Shown here: one piece after another, positions 1 through 8,943 of the stretch
Layout of the letters: every line of letters starts with the position of its first letter
Position numbering within the stretch: the stretch's first letter is position 1
NCBI RefSeq assembly: GCF_019966595.1
Contig: NZ_JAINFJ010000003.1
Span: 496,001 to 560,000, forward strand
Reading direction: 5' to 3'
Length of the DNA stretch: 64,000 nt
DNA from: Oricola indica
Lineage (GTDB): Bacteria; Pseudomonadota; Alphaproteobacteria; Rhizobiales; Rhizobiaceae
The notes under the pieces: generated by a model
What the model saw: the letters and a program-made list of their open reading frames with translations, nothing else
What the model was told of the DNA's origin: nothing
Database searches by the model: none
Program-made: the position numbers and the translations under genes

Positions 1-3000
1 GTCGAAATCTCCATTTATGATCGTATCGGTACCGTCGCCCGGCTTGAATACAAACCGGTCCGCCCCGGCACCGCCTTCGAGGAGGTCAACGCCAGCTCCG
101 CCGCCAAGTACGTCATCACCACCCCGGCCTCTCAGGGTTTCGTCGCCCTCGGCACCAAAAAGGATGTCCGAGTCAGTGTCGGAGCCACGAACCTCCTCGA
201 TATTGGTCACCATATCGAGGAAATTCTGACCGTTCCAAACGCCATTGATGTTGGCGGAACCAACGCCATTGAAAATAGCGGAAACTCCAGTCACGCCGCC
301 GCGGTCATAGCGCAAAATGTCATGGCCCCCGCCGCCATCGACCTGGTCATTGCCTTCGCCAGTTATGAAACGCTCGTCTTCAGCGGTTCCAAGAATGGAA
401 TCATCCTTGTTGGTCAGTTGCCAGTCGCGGACAAACCCTGTGCCCGTGATGGAAAGTGTCGAACCACCATTGCGCTCCGCCGCACTTCCTGTCGTGGCAT
501 CGACATCGACACCGTCATAGTTGAGCAGCGCGACGCGGACAGGTCCACTGCCCGCGCTGATATCGATGGTATCGGTGCCCGTTCCCGGATTGGCTATGAA
601 GTACAGACCTGACGGGCCGGCTATGGTGAAACTGTCATTCTGGGCGCCTGCCCCGAAGTAGATGCCGTCGCCAATCTGGTCGATATTGGAAAGTGTGTCG
701 TTGCCAATCCCGTCTTTGCCAACAGTACCCGAAGTCGCCCCGATATTGACGTTAAGGGCAACGCCGAGATTACTATACAGCAGATCATAAAAGGCATTGC
801 CTGACGAACCGGTGAAGTCGATCTCGTCATCACCTTCAGACGCTTCAATCGAATCCAGCCCTGTGTTCGTGTCCGGCAGGATCAAATCATCTCCCGGCGT
901 TCCTGCCAGATTATCGTTGCCTGTCGTGCCGTTGATTTGGTTGGTGCCCGAAAAATAGACTTCGAAGTCATCCTCGTGCAGTTGCGCCAATGTCACGCCC
1001 ATGAGGACGAAACCGTCATCGAAGCTGTCGCCGTCGAGGTCGCCGAAATTGAATGTCGTGTTTCCGCCCGCTTCGGAGGCAAAGGAAGCCAGCGATCCAG
1101 GCGTCACGCCCGACACATGGTCGATGACGATGACATCGTCGGATCCTTGCCCTGGCGTAAAATCGGTAATCGTGTCGAAACCGTCGCCCTGATAATAAAA
1201 GACCGTGTCATTTCCGGCGCCGGTGGTGATCGTGTCGTCACCCTTTCCGCCTTCGAGAAAGTCGTCCTGCGCGCTACCGGTGATGCTGTCGCCCAAAGCC
1301 GAACCGGCAATATCGTTGATACCGCTCACGGAGTCGACAATGGATCCGCCGCCACGCGTGACCGTACCCGAACCGAGGTCGGCGGTAATTGCCGTATCGG
1401 AGAACAAATAATTGAGGAAGACGGAGTTCGAAGCCGAACTCAGATCGGTATAGCTGTTGGCGCCGCCAAAGCCGATGACGCTCGAATTGCCCTCGGTGAA
1501 GGCGGCGCTGCGCTGATAGGTGACCTGGCCTTCAAACAGGATGAACTCGGCACCGCCGAAGCCAACCCCATCCAGCAGTCCGATCGAAGCAACACTGCCA
1601 TCGGCATTATGAAGTGTGGTTTCTTCTAGGTTACCCGACAGGAACAGACCGAGTAGGACGCTCAGATTGGTCGTCAAGCCGTTCGCGGAGTCAAGTACTG
1701 TCGTTCCATCTGGACCCGTGATGGTCACATCACTGACCGTGCCAAATCCGGCCACATCAGCCGACTGCAGCGACAGGCTGGCTCCGTCTACACTTACCTT
1801 CTGCCCGTTTGCATAGGTGACCTCAATGTTCGTCGCCGACAGCGCGGTGATCTGATAGGAGCCGGCATCCGACGCAAGGTTTGCAACAACCAGATCCCGC
1901 AGATCGCTGGCCTGCGAAACAGCACCAACGAGGTCGGTCACAAGAACGGAGCTGGAAACCGTCTTTGATTCGAGCAGCGTCGTACCGTCCGCGGCAAAGC
2001 GTCGAATACCGTCAGCGTCACCACCGTCAGGGCTGCCCCCGGGACCGTTGAACGTAAAGCTGGACCCGAAAAGTTCGGTGATCGTTCCGTCGCTGTTGAC
2101 CCAGCGGATCGTTGCGCCGTCGGTGAAAACCGGCGCATCGCTCAGATCGGCGACATTGGCCCAATTGTTGATGAAACCCGTGAAGGAAAATGCCGCATTT
2201 CCCAATCCGGTCAGATCGACACCCTCGACAATAATGACGTCGGTACCGTTGACGCTGATTGTTGTGCTGCCCGGATTGGATGTGTTGTAGTCAAACACGG
2301 CGAACTGGCTGACATCAGAGATGCCGGCATAGCTCGAAATGTCGATAGTATCGCCTTCACCGGAATTGAAGTCGGAGATCGTATCGGTCCCGTCGCCCGG
2401 CGCAAACACGAAGGTGTCTGCATCCGCGCCGCCAACCAGCGTGTCATCTCCTGCGCCGCCCTCGATAAGGTCGTTTCCGCCGCGACCCTCGAGATAGTTG
2501 TTGCCGCCCGACCCGATCAGAGTATCGGCCTCGTCCGTTCCCAGCGCGCCTTCGATGTCTTCAAGCGTGTCCGTGTCGCCATAAGTATCCGTGGCAGTTC
2601 CCGTTCCCAGATTGACAGTGACCCCTGCCCCGCCGCTTTCCAGGTTATAATTTACGGTATCCCACCCGCCATTGCCGTCGATGGAGTCGTTGCCAGCCTC
2701 GCCGACCCAGCTTTCCGAAGAATTGTCTGGACCGGACCCGAAGTCGGAACCGATCAGCGTGTCGGCATCCTGCGTGCCTTCGAAATGGTCCGCAAAGGTG
2801 AATGTAGAATTGACACCCGTACCGACGACCGTGCCACTTCCGGCGCTGTCGGTGACTGTCAGTGTAATGCCGCCAATGCCGGACAGGTTTTCGTAGATAA
2901 TGTCGAGGCCGCCGCCATAACGGTCGGCAAAGGCGGCCGCGTGACCCGTAATCGTATCGTTTCCGAGACCAGCCAGAATGATGTCGCCATCGCCCTGCGA

Positions 3001-5295
3001 AGCGGAATCACCACCTGATGAGTTGATGGTGTCGTCGCCGTCGCCGGCATTAATGTTGTCACGCCCACCACGTCCTTCGAGGTAGTTGTTGCCGCTGGAC
3101 CCGATCAGCGTATCCGCCAGATCCGTACCCTGCGCTGCCTCGATATCTAAAAGCGTATCCGTGTCGCCAAACGTATCGGTGGCGGTCCCTGCCCCAAGGT
3201 TCACGAATACTGCGCCGCCGCCGTTTTCCAGGTTGTAGGAAACCGTGTCCCAGCCGCCATTGCCGTCGATGTAATCGTTGCCTGCCTCGCCGACCCAGCT
3301 TTCCGAAGAATTGTCAGGACCGGATCCGAAGTCGGAACCGATCAGCGTGTCGGCATCCTGCGTGCCTTCGAAATGGTCCGCAAATGTAAACGTGGCATTG
3401 ACGCCCGTACCAACGACCGTGCCGCTGCCCGCATTGTCCGTCACCGTCAGTGTGATACCGCCAATACCGGACAAGTCCTCGTAGATGATGTCGAGACCAC
3501 CGCCGTAACGGTCGCCAAAGGCAGCCGCATGGCCTGTAATCGTGTCGCTACCGAGGCCAGGCAGAATGATATCACCATCGCCCTGCGATGCGGAATCGCC
3601 ACCTGAAGAGTCGATGATGTCGTCGCCGTCGCCGGCATTGATGATGTCGCGACCGCCGCCGCCCTGAAGACTGTCGACGCCATCCAGTCCGTCTAACTGG
3701 TTATCATCCGCATCGCCTATGATCGTGTCGTTTTCGTTGGTGCCCGTCACTCTCTCGATACCCGAGAAAGTGTCGGTATCGCCGAACGTATCGGTACCAG
3801 TGCCAGTCCCAAGATTTACGTTAATGCCAGAAGGCCCGCCTTCATTGGAATAATCGACGCGGTCGAAGCCTGCTCCGCCGTTGAAGTCGTCATCACCGGA
3901 ACCGCCGGTCAAATCGCTGCCGCCGTCGCCAACGGTTATCGTGTCGTTGTTGACACCAGCTTCGAACTGGATCCCGTCGCCGTTGACCGAAGTGGAGTCA
4001 AAATTGAAGTCGTAATGTGAATAGAGGACATCGAAGGCGGTATCGTCCCCACCATTATAGGCAAAGATCGCAGTCGCCACGTCCGTGGCGGGTTCGAAGA
4101 CGTTCTGTATCTCTGCTTGTACGACTCCGCCTGTGTTGTCGAGGAACTGGTATGATGTCACCGTACCACCGGTAACGACAGGCCCGGCACCGAATGTGAA
4201 ATTGGTCCCGTGAAATTGGGTGATCAGTCCGTTGCCTGTGTTTGTAATTTCGATCAGCGTGGATGTGTTCTGCGTAATCGAAATGGCCCCAAGAAGATGA
4301 GCGTCCAGGATGTCGCCGACAGATCCTCCTATGAATTGATCGATATCGGCAGTGCTGATCGGATTGACTGCATCCTGTATCGTCACGTCAATCGTATCGA
4401 TGCCAACGTCATTGTCGGCGTCGGTCGCCGTGAAGCCGATCCGGCGCGCGCCTGCCGGCGGGGTCGATGAGGAATTGGTCAGCTGGATCGCCTGTGCAAG
4501 CGCGCTGATCTGCGCCGAGCCTACCGGCGCTCCCTGGTCGAAGGCTATCGTCAGGGCAGACCCGGCTGTCCCGCCCGACACCGTGCCGATCGCCGTGCCG
4601 TTGTAGGAAACCGTATTGCCGCTGACCGTGATCGACAGACGATCAGCGACCGACAGCGTATCGTCCGATGTCCCGTCCCCGTCGGGGAAGTCGATGACCA
4701 GTGACTTGCCGGTAAAGCCGGTCCCATCTGGGTTGCTGATCACTATACTGGTGTCGAGGAACACGCCGCCATTGGCGTCAAACTCGCCTACTGTCAGGGA
4801 CCCGTCCAGATTTGCGATCGTCGGCGCCTGCGTCGCCTCGATCGTCACGTCAATCGTATCGATGCCAACGTCATTGTCGGCGTCGGTCGCCGTGAAGCCG
4901 ATCCGGCGCGCGCCTGCCGGCGGGGTCGATGAGGAATTGGTCAGCTGGATCGCCTGTGCAAGCGCGCTGATCTGCGCCGAGCCTACCGGCGCTCCCTGGT
5001 CGAAGGCTATCGTCAGGGCAGACCCGGCTGTCCCGCCCGACACCGTGCCGATCGCCGTGCCGTTGTAGGAAACCGTATTGCCGCTGACCGTGATCGACAG
5101 ACGATCAGCGACCGACAGCGTATCGTCCGATGTCCCGTCCCCGTCGGGGAAGTCGATGACCAGTGACTTGCCGGTAAAGCCCGTTCCGTCAGGATTGCTG
5201 ATCACTATACTGGTGTCGAGGAACACGCCGCCATTGGCGTCAAACTCGCCTACAGCCTTGCTCAACTCAAGGAAGTCAAATTCTGGAACTGCCAT
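1..5295 (-). CDS. Giant RTX-type calcium-binding repeat protein (N-terminal part, runs off left edge)
   Basis: The frame is open from ATG at 5295 to the window edge (1765 codons seen, no stop). GGAG lies about 10 bases before the start. There is no N-terminal signal peptide, as expected for type I secretion substrates, whose export signal is C-terminal (here outside the window). Residues about 14-305 hold two nearly identical beta-rich units of 154 residues, each ending in a stretch like GFTATDADNDVGIDTIDV. Further in are many glycine/aspartate nonapeptide-like motifs (GGAGDDTLVGG, GGAGADRFVF, RGRGGDDVLGG), the RTX parallel beta-roll signature. ADRFVFKPGDGTDTI near the left edge resembles the C-terminal block of serralysin-like proteins. 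A 196-residue module is also repeated. Likely a secreted surface or biofilm protein; its ligand or enzyme activity cannot be told from this part. The adjacent EPS locus hints at a matrix role, which is inference. Confidence 0.88.
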   Translation of the reverse strand, partial: MAVPEFDFLELSKAVGEFDANGGVFLDTSIVISNPDGTGFTGKSLVIDFPDGDGTSDDTLSVADRLSITVSGNTVSYNGTAIGTVSGGTAGSALTIAFDQGAPVGSAQISALAQAIQLTNSSSTPPAGARRIGFTATDADNDVGIDTIDVTIEATQAPTIANLDGSLTVGEFDANGGVFLDTSIVISNPDGTGFTGKSLVIDFPDGDGTSDDTLSVADRLSITVSGNTVSYNGTAIGTVSGGTAGSALTIAFDQGAPVGSAQISALAQAIQLTNSSSTPPAGARRIGFTATDADNDVGIDTIDVTIQDAVNPISTADIDQFIGGSVGDILDAHLLGAISITQNTSTLIEITNTGNGLITQFHGTNFTFGAGPVVTGGTVTSYQFLDNTGGVVQAEIQNVFEPATDVATAIFAYNGGDDTAFDVLYSHYDFNFDSTSVNGDGIQFEAGVNNDTITVGDGGSDLTGGSGDDDFNGGAGFDRVDYSNEGGPSGINVNLGTGTGTDTFGDTDTFSGIERVTGTNENDTIIGDADDNQLDGLDGVDSLQGGGGRDIINAGDGDDIIDSSGGDSASQGDGDIILPGLGSDTITGHAAAFGDRYGGGLDIIYEDLSGIGGITLTVTDNAGSGTVVGTGVNATFTFADHFEGTQDADTLIGSDFGSGPDNSSESWVGEAGNDYIDGNGGWDTVSYNLENGGGAVFVNLGAGTATDTFGDTDTLLDIEAAQGTDLADTLIGSSGNNYLEGRGGRDNINAGDGDDTINSSGGDSASQGDGDIILAGLGNDTITGHAAAFADRYGGGLDIIYENLSGIGGITLTVTDSAGSGTVVGTGVNSTFTFADHFEGTQDADTLIGSDFGSGPDNSSESWVGEAGNDSIDGNGGWDTVNYNLESGGAGVTVNLGTGTATDTYGDTDTLEDIEGALGTDEADTLIGSGGNNYLEGRGGNDLIEGGAGDDTLVGGADADTFVFAPGDGTDTISDFNSGEGDTIDISSYAGISDVSQFAVFDYNTSNPGSTTISVNGTDVIIVEGVDLTGLGNAAFSFTGFINNWANVADLSDAPVFTDGATIRWVNSDGTITELFGSSFTFNGPGGSPDGGDADGIRRFAADGTTLLESKTVSSSVLVTDLVGAVSQASDLRDLVVANLASDAGSYQITALSATNIEVTYANGQKVSVDGASLSLQSADVAGFGTVSDVTITGPDGTTVLDSANGLTTNLSVLLGLFLSGNLEETTLHNADGSVASIGLLDGVGFGGAEFILFEGQVTYQRSAAFTEGNSSVIGFGGANSYTDLSSASNSVFLNYLFSDTAITADLGSGTVTRGGGSIVDSVSGINDIAGSALGDSITGSAQDDFLEGGKGDDTITTGAGNDTVFYYQGDGFDTITDFTPGQGSDDVIVIDHVSGVTPGSLASFASEAGGNTTFNFGDLDGDSFDDGFVLMGVTLAQLHEDDFEVYFSGTNQINGTTGNDNLAGTPGDDLILPDTNTGLDSIEASEGDDEIDFTGSSGNAFYDLLYSNLGVALNVNIGATSGTVGKDGIGNDTLSNIDQIGDGIYFGAGAQNDSFTIAGPSGLYFIANPGTGTDTIDISAGSGPVRVALLNYDGVDVDATTGSAAERNGGSTLSITGTGFVRDWQLTNKDDSILGTAEDERFITGEGNDQVDGGGGHDILRYDRGGVTGVSAIFNGVGSANINGVWNGQNFLDMVTNIEEVRGSDTDSDILFGAEGDETLRGRGGDDVLGGGAGVDLLEGGAGADRFVFKPGDGTDTIINGDFD
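2650..3700 (-). repeat. Two diverged copies of a 196-residue RTX module
   Basis: A block reading FTFADHFEGTQDADTLIGSD, then the GSGPDNSSESWVGEAGND stretch and an RTX loop, occurs twice 588 bases apart; for example ctttccgaag is at 2711 and again at 3299. Each copy also contains an SSGGDSASQGDGDIIL segment. The copies differ at scattered sites, so this duplication is older than the 154-residue one. Confidence 0.8.
4381..4792 (-). repeat. Copy B of a 154-residue tandem unit in the RTX protein
   Basis: These bases match 4843-5254 at an offset of exactly 462 bases (154 codons) with only a few mismatches, clustered near 4716-4735. The near-identity at DNA level, including synonymous sites, indicates a recent duplication or gene conversion. 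Confidence 0.93.
4843..5254 (-). repeat. Copy A of a 154-residue tandem unit in the RTX protein
   Basis: N-terminal copy of the unit also found at 4381-4792. It covers the whole beta-rich domain containing GGTAGSALTIAFDQGAP and the TATDADNDVGIDTIDV terminus. Confidence 0.93.
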
Positions 5296-5315
5296 TCCTA
5301 TCTCCACCCCAAGAT

Positions 5316-5343
5316 TACATGATCAAATTTACCATACATGATC
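5316..5343. promoter_or_regulatory. Direct repeat TACATGATC x2 upstream of the RTX gene
   Basis: The 9-mer tacatgatc is at 5316-5324 and 5335-5343, a 19-base period (about two helical turns). It lies 20-50 bases upstream of the RTX start codon, so it could be an operator. No regulator is identified. Confidence 0.35.
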
Positions 5344-5362
5344 TTGTACGTAGGCCTGTCAA
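5334..5362 (-). promoter_or_regulatory. Possible promoter of the RTX gene
   Basis: On the minus strand a perfect TTGACA lies at 5362-5357. The -10 candidate about 16-17 bases further on (CATGTA/ATGTAT) is poor. Placed about 60 bases before the start codon. Weak call. Confidence 0.28.
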
Positions 5363-5668
5363 GTTTCAGGTAGCAATGCTTCTCTGATCATTCACACGCC
5401 ACCCCGCAACTGTTTGATTATCGCTCTGATGCCACCGATCGACTGCTCTGTTGGGCTACTTGGCCGCCTTTCAACCGGTGATGCGCAACCTCGGGAAAAT
5501 CATAGACTAGGGCCGGCATTCCCGCATGAACCAAATGGGTCATGCCAATTTGGAAATTCCGTCAGACTCTGAATGCGAAATCGTATGTCGCCATAACAAG
5601 CTAAATATCTGTATGGGCGTTGACGACGAAAATTGATGTACCAAGCTTGTACAAGTCTGAAACCGTGA

Positions 5669-5829
5669 TACGCTGACTGTCTGCTTCAAGCTGAGACCGC
5701 AGAACAGGATGCGCGAATTAGCGAAGCCGACACCGCTGATGGAAGCGGCTCTACCACAAGCGTTTCTGTGGACGGGCCTTTTATCGGTTCGCTTGAAACC
5801 GCTGGAGACTGGGACTGGATTCAGGTTGA
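5669..5829 (+). pseudogene. Relic of a serralysin/RTX-type gene (N-terminal domain fragment)
   Basis: This frame has no start codon. It reads GSGSTTSVSVDGPFIGSLET followed by AGDWDWIQVDL. That is the typical beginning of the domain that follows the N-terminus in serralysin-like and other RTX proteins (xxTTxSVGGxxxGxLExxGDxDWxxVxL). The similarity stops where an IS3-type end (tgacctg) begins at 5827. It is therefore a fragment of a second secreted-protein gene, oriented away from the giant RTX gene and broken by an insertion element. What else the gene encoded cannot be seen. Confidence 0.6.
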
Positions 5830-6192
5830 CCTGATCGCCTGAATTGCCCTCGCTTTAAGGTTAGCTTGATCCCCGACGAAGGAGACATGCCAAGTAACGA
5901 TCCAGGTTTTCCGATGAGCAGATCATCCATTGCCCGGCGGACAACGGATGCACAAAGGCTTGGTAGGTTCATTCAACGGGCAGCTCGGCGAAGGATGTCT
6001 TAACGATCATCTGTTCCGCGGCTACTGACATGGCCGTGAGATCACCGAGGATTGGAGGATCGACTATAGTCTGAACCAACCAAACACGAGCCTCAATGCG
6101 CTCCCCCCGAACGAGTTTGCACCCCGGTCCGGAAGGGACCACAACGTGAACAGGGCTAACTTATAGACGCGGACAAAACTGGGAGCAGGTCA
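5827..6192 (+). mobile_element. Internally deleted IS3-family element relic
   Basis: Ends tgacctg (5827) and caggtca (to 6192) form the imperfect terminal inverted repeat typical of IS3-family (IS407-like) elements. Inside, an ATG at 5887 starts a short OrfA-like stretch that matches RFSDEQII after a frame change near 5912. From 5969 the frame carries the end of the OrfB integrase domain: SFNGQLGEGCLNDHLFRGY, an in-frame TGA at 6026, then HGREITEDWRIDYSLN and the C-terminus up to TAG at 6166. Most of the integrase core is missing, so it cannot encode its own transposase. No matching target duplication was found at the flanks. Confidence 0.75.
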
Positions 6193-6198
6193 CTGTCC

Positions 6199-6410
6199 GT
6201 GACTGCGCCATGCCTTGTCTTCGCCCATCTCAGCGATGTAAGTATCGCCTGCCGGGCACCCTGCAAAAGATCGGCAAACTCACGCTACAGATCGTCAAGC
6301 GGTTGGACAAGGCCGAGGCCTTCAAGGTTCCGCCGAGACGCTGCGTCGTGGACCGCGCATTCACATGGCCCAGTAGATGCCGAAGGCTCGCAGGAGCCAG
6401 ATATATATAA
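6199..6410 (+). pseudogene. IS5-family transposase C-terminal relic
   Basis: The frame at 6210-6410 reads LQKIGKLTLQIVKRLDKAE, then VPPRRCVVDRAFTWPSRCRR. This corresponds to the C-terminal end of IS5-family DDE transposases (normally IVKR...VLPRRWVVERTFAWLxRxRRL). Only about 65 residues remain and conserved W and E positions are changed, so it is a dead fragment. It lies about 50 bases past the end of the methyltransferase gene. Confidence 0.7.
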
Positions 6411-6459
6411 TTCGATGTGATTCAGACACTTACGGGTTTGAGAGTTCTGCCGATATCCA

Positions 6460-7149
6460 TCACTTCGCAACGACCAGCAATTGGGAACCGCCGAGGAACC
6501 GCGCAGTCAAATGAGGCGCGATACGACTCGCGGCAAGTCTTGCATGCGCATTAAGACTGGACAATGTGAACGCAAGTTTCGTTCGCTCGAATGGATGGTT
6601 GTATCGCTCGATGATGATCTCGTATCCGCAATATTCCAACGTCGCTAAGGCAGATTCGCGCGAAAAATAGTGTAGATGCCCTACCATTCTGCGTGCGATT
6701 TCAATAGGGGTGACACGTGCAATCGCGGTAACGCTCATATCCAGTGGTATGTTAAATACCTTGAATTCTCCCCTGCTCCGAATCTTCTTCAGGAATCCGA
6801 TATAGTCTTCCACATGTTCGACGACATCTAGGCATAGAATGCAATCATAGTGCACATCCATTTTTGTAATGTCGCCTAGCGTAAATGACAGGTTTGACCT
6901 TTGACGTTGCAAACAAAGTTCATATGCTTGCGATGATACCTCATATCCGTGGAAAGTAATATCCGGGTAGTCGCAACTCAATAACCTAAGTATTTCTCCG
7001 GCGCCGCATCCTACTTCTGCAACATGCTTGAAACGAGCGAAATCGCCACCGACAAGCTCTGTGACTTTGTCTGCTTTGTAGCGTGAATCGCTCACATGCC
7101 AATCGGTGACATTACTAGCATATGTTCCATTATCATAAATGCTTGGCAT
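6460..7149 (-). CDS. Class I SAM-dependent methyltransferase
   Basis: A 229-residue protein with the Rossmann SAM-binding motif AEVGCGAGE (residues 44-52), an acidic end of strand 2 (HGYEVS), and LCLDVVEHVEDY as motif post-II, which marks class I methyltransferases of the UbiE/UbiG type. It lies alone between IS relics at the promoter-distal end of the polysaccharide locus, on the same strand. A role in O-methylating a sugar of the polymer fits the place, but the acceptor is unknown. The sequence is AT-richer than the core genes of the window. Start ATG at 7149. Confidence 0.8.
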   Translation of the reverse strand: MPSIYDNGTYASNVTDWHVSDSRYKADKVTELVGGDFARFKHVAEVGCGAGEILRLLSCDYPDITFHGYEVSSQAYELCLQRQRSNLSFTLGDITKMDVHYDCILCLDVVEHVEDYIGFLKKIRSRGEFKVFNIPLDMSVTAIARVTPIEIARRMVGHLHYFSRESALATLEYCGYEIIIERYNHPFERTKLAFTLSSLNAHARLAASRIAPHLTARFLGGSQLLVVAK

Positions 7150-7232
7150 GGATTAACCTCTGCTGTGGGAAAATAAAAAAAGGTGATTACCCACCCCTTG
7201 CCAACCGCGTCGATCACTGAATCCCTGGCGGC

Positions 7233-7570
7233 ATGGACCGTGTTGATTTGTAGCGGCTTTCGATCAACGAACTGAGTGATCTGGTTCTGCGCCTGCAACG
7301 ACCGGAGAAGAAGTGTCGAACGTCTTCGAAGCTCTGCCTTCGACGGACCGCAAGGAGAGTTGCGATAAGACCAAACCGGGCCGAACAAAGCCCGGGCATG
7401 AGGGTAAGGTCCACGCCATGAGACCGTTCGACCGCTTGGTCGAACACCGCCCCGGTCATGCCCCCCTGCAGTCGCGTCGATCTGCCGGACGACTATCGGG
7501 CAATGTGGGCCGCAAAGGGGCGAGGCCGACATCAACACCGTCGTCGACACAGCGCGCCTACGCACAGGCG
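7233..7570 (+). pseudogene. IS66-family transposase (TnpC) N-terminal relic
   Basis: From ATG at 7233 (followed by an early TAG), one frame reads LSINELSDLVLRLQRPEKK and then SSK. After a frameshift near 7320 the frame from 7313 continues PSTDRKESCDKTKPGRTKPG, then HEG and LVEHRPGHAP. This is the N-terminal leucine-zipper and S/T-K-PP/GxxPGHEG region of IS66 TnpC proteins. The DDE domain is absent and stops and frameshifts are present. Confidence 0.7.
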
Positions 7571-7961
7571 CTGCTTCGTTCAAACCGTTCTTGGAACCCC
7601 TCTCTACCTAAAAACTTGACGAGCGTGGGCGTGGGTAATTACAATTAAGTATTAGCTATCCATTCCCAGAACAACGGGCGTCAAACTCATCATTTATTAT
7701 CTTCTTTGACGCTCCTTCCCCAACAATTCGAACTATATCGAATAGAATATTTAATTATTATTTACCTCGTTGGAAAATCATCAAAACACCACTTTTAGTC
7801 ATTTTTCCCAACAAATACGAGAATGTTTTACGGCGTCACCGCTCATCCGCGCCTTGGCTGTCTTATCTATTCCAATCTTAACACAGAACGCCCAACCGCA
7901 ATCGGGTATACCTGCCGCAGGGGCGGGCTTGCGATCTACCGATCTCAGGAAGACTATCGTG
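7571..7961. other. AT-rich intergenic stretch
   Basis: No coding signal was found. The part 7640-7830 is visibly AT-rich against its surroundings. It contains the inverted repeat GCGTCAAA (7678-7685) / TTTGACGC (7705-7712) with a 19-base loop, of unclear role. It lies downstream of the epimerase gene on the minus strand. Confidence 0.6.
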
Positions 7962-8942
7962 CTACCGTCCTGCGATGACACGCGGGGCTGCCCGGTGCCA
8001 CGCCACAGTGGCCTTGACGCCATCCTCGAAGGTGAACGGAAGAGCGCCACATACGGCTTCAGTCGGGCCCACGTCGAAGATGTACTCAGTACGAATGTTG
8101 TTTAGCCGGAACGAGTTGTATGGAGACGGTAGTTTGGCCGCGCCTAAGCCATCTCCGATGAGGGCGAGCAGTCTAGCCAAAGGCAGGGGCAAAGTGACGG
8201 GCTGACGCACGCCGAGTTCGCGCGCCAATGCGTTCACATAGTCGCGCAGCGACAACGGCACGTAATCGGCCAAGTAGAACACTCTGCCGTCTACGGCCTC
8301 GCAGTCAGCCTCAAGCAAGCGCATGTATTGGTAGGCAATATTACCCACGTACGAATAGGATTTGCATAGGGCGCCACTGCCGGAGTGAAAGTAAGTGCCC
8401 TTCTCGATGTGGTACAGAAGTGAGCGGTAATGATCGCTCATATGCGGGCCCCATACGGTAGTTGGTCGTACCAGGCACCAGCTAACCCCCCCGCCATTTT
8501 TAACGCGCACGAGTTTCTCAGTCTCTACCTTACTCTCGCCATACACCGTGCTTGGCAGATACTCATCGTTTCGGCTAGGCACGTAGCCAACTTTACAGAC
8601 GAGTTGGGAAGACGTGTAGACTGCGCGAGTTATTGACGGTGTTGCCTCTACCGCCCTTAGCAGATTGGATACGCCTGTAATATTAACAGAATAGTCAGCA
8701 AGGCTGCGCCCATCGAGGTCAGTCTTCGCAGCGAGATGTATAACATTGACCGGCTCGTAGCTCATCATCAACGCAGCCAGTTTTGCGCTATCTAGCAGAT
8801 CACACTCCTCGAACGCCCAGTCCCGCGCACCATCGGGTTTTGGCCGGATGTCAGTTCCCAGCACGTCGTGCCCCCGCTGACGTAACAAATCACACGTCCA
8901 ACGCCCGATTAGCCCACTCGCGCCAGTGACAAATACTTTCAT
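7962..8942 (-). CDS. NAD-dependent epimerase/dehydratase (extended SDR)
   Basis: A 326-residue extended short-chain dehydrogenase. The N-terminal nucleotide-binding motif TGASGLIG is at residues 6-13, D31 is at the end of strand 2 (fits NAD binding), the catalytic serine region YTSSQ at 109-113, and the catalytic Tyr/Lys in YGESK at 134-138. Such proteins act on nucleotide-linked sugars (4-epimerases, reductases); the exact substrate cannot be assigned. The GT4 gene ends one base before this start, so the two are probably co-transcribed and coupled. It belongs to the polysaccharide locus. Confidence 0.82.
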   Translation of the reverse strand: MKVFVTGASGLIGRWTCDLLRQRGHDVLGTDIRPKPDGARDWAFEECDLLDSAKLAALMMSYEPVNVIHLAAKTDLDGRSLADYSVNITGVSNLLRAVEATPSITRAVYTSSQLVCKVGYVPSRNDEYLPSTVYGESKVETEKLVRVKNGGGVSWCLVRPTTVWGPHMSDHYRSLLYHIEKGTYFHSGSGALCKSYSYVGNIAYQYMRLLEADCEAVDGRVFYLADYVPLSLRDYVNALARELGVRQPVTLPLPLARLLALIGDGLGAAKLPSPYNSFRLNNIRTEYIFDVGPTEAVCGALPFTFEDGVKATVAWHRAAPRVIAGR

Positions 8943-8943
8943 C

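Larger units (their letters stand above)
5296..6459. other. Gene-poor decayed strip
   Basis: No intact gene is recognisable. The right half holds the serralysin-like fragment and two IS relics described separately. In 5380-5660 only a 10-base palindrome CTTGTACAAG (5646-5655) stands out. The strip separates the giant RTX gene from the polysaccharide locus. Confidence 0.7.

Noticed and set aside
937-1629. Plus-strand open frames opposite the RTX gene
   Set aside because: The minus-strand frame carries the RTX motifs without interruption; these are its shadows.
2300-5256. Possible CRISPR-like or tandem DNA repeats
   Set aside because: The repeats are in-frame protein modules with codon-level periods of 154 and 196 residues, and have no repeat-spacer layout.
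7214-7583. Minus-strand open frames opposite the IS66 relic
   Set aside because: The plus strand carries IS66 TnpC motifs; the minus frames look random.
7678-7712. Inverted repeat as terminator of the epimerase gene
   Set aside because: It lies about 250 bases past the stop, has a 19-base loop and no T-run on the minus strand.
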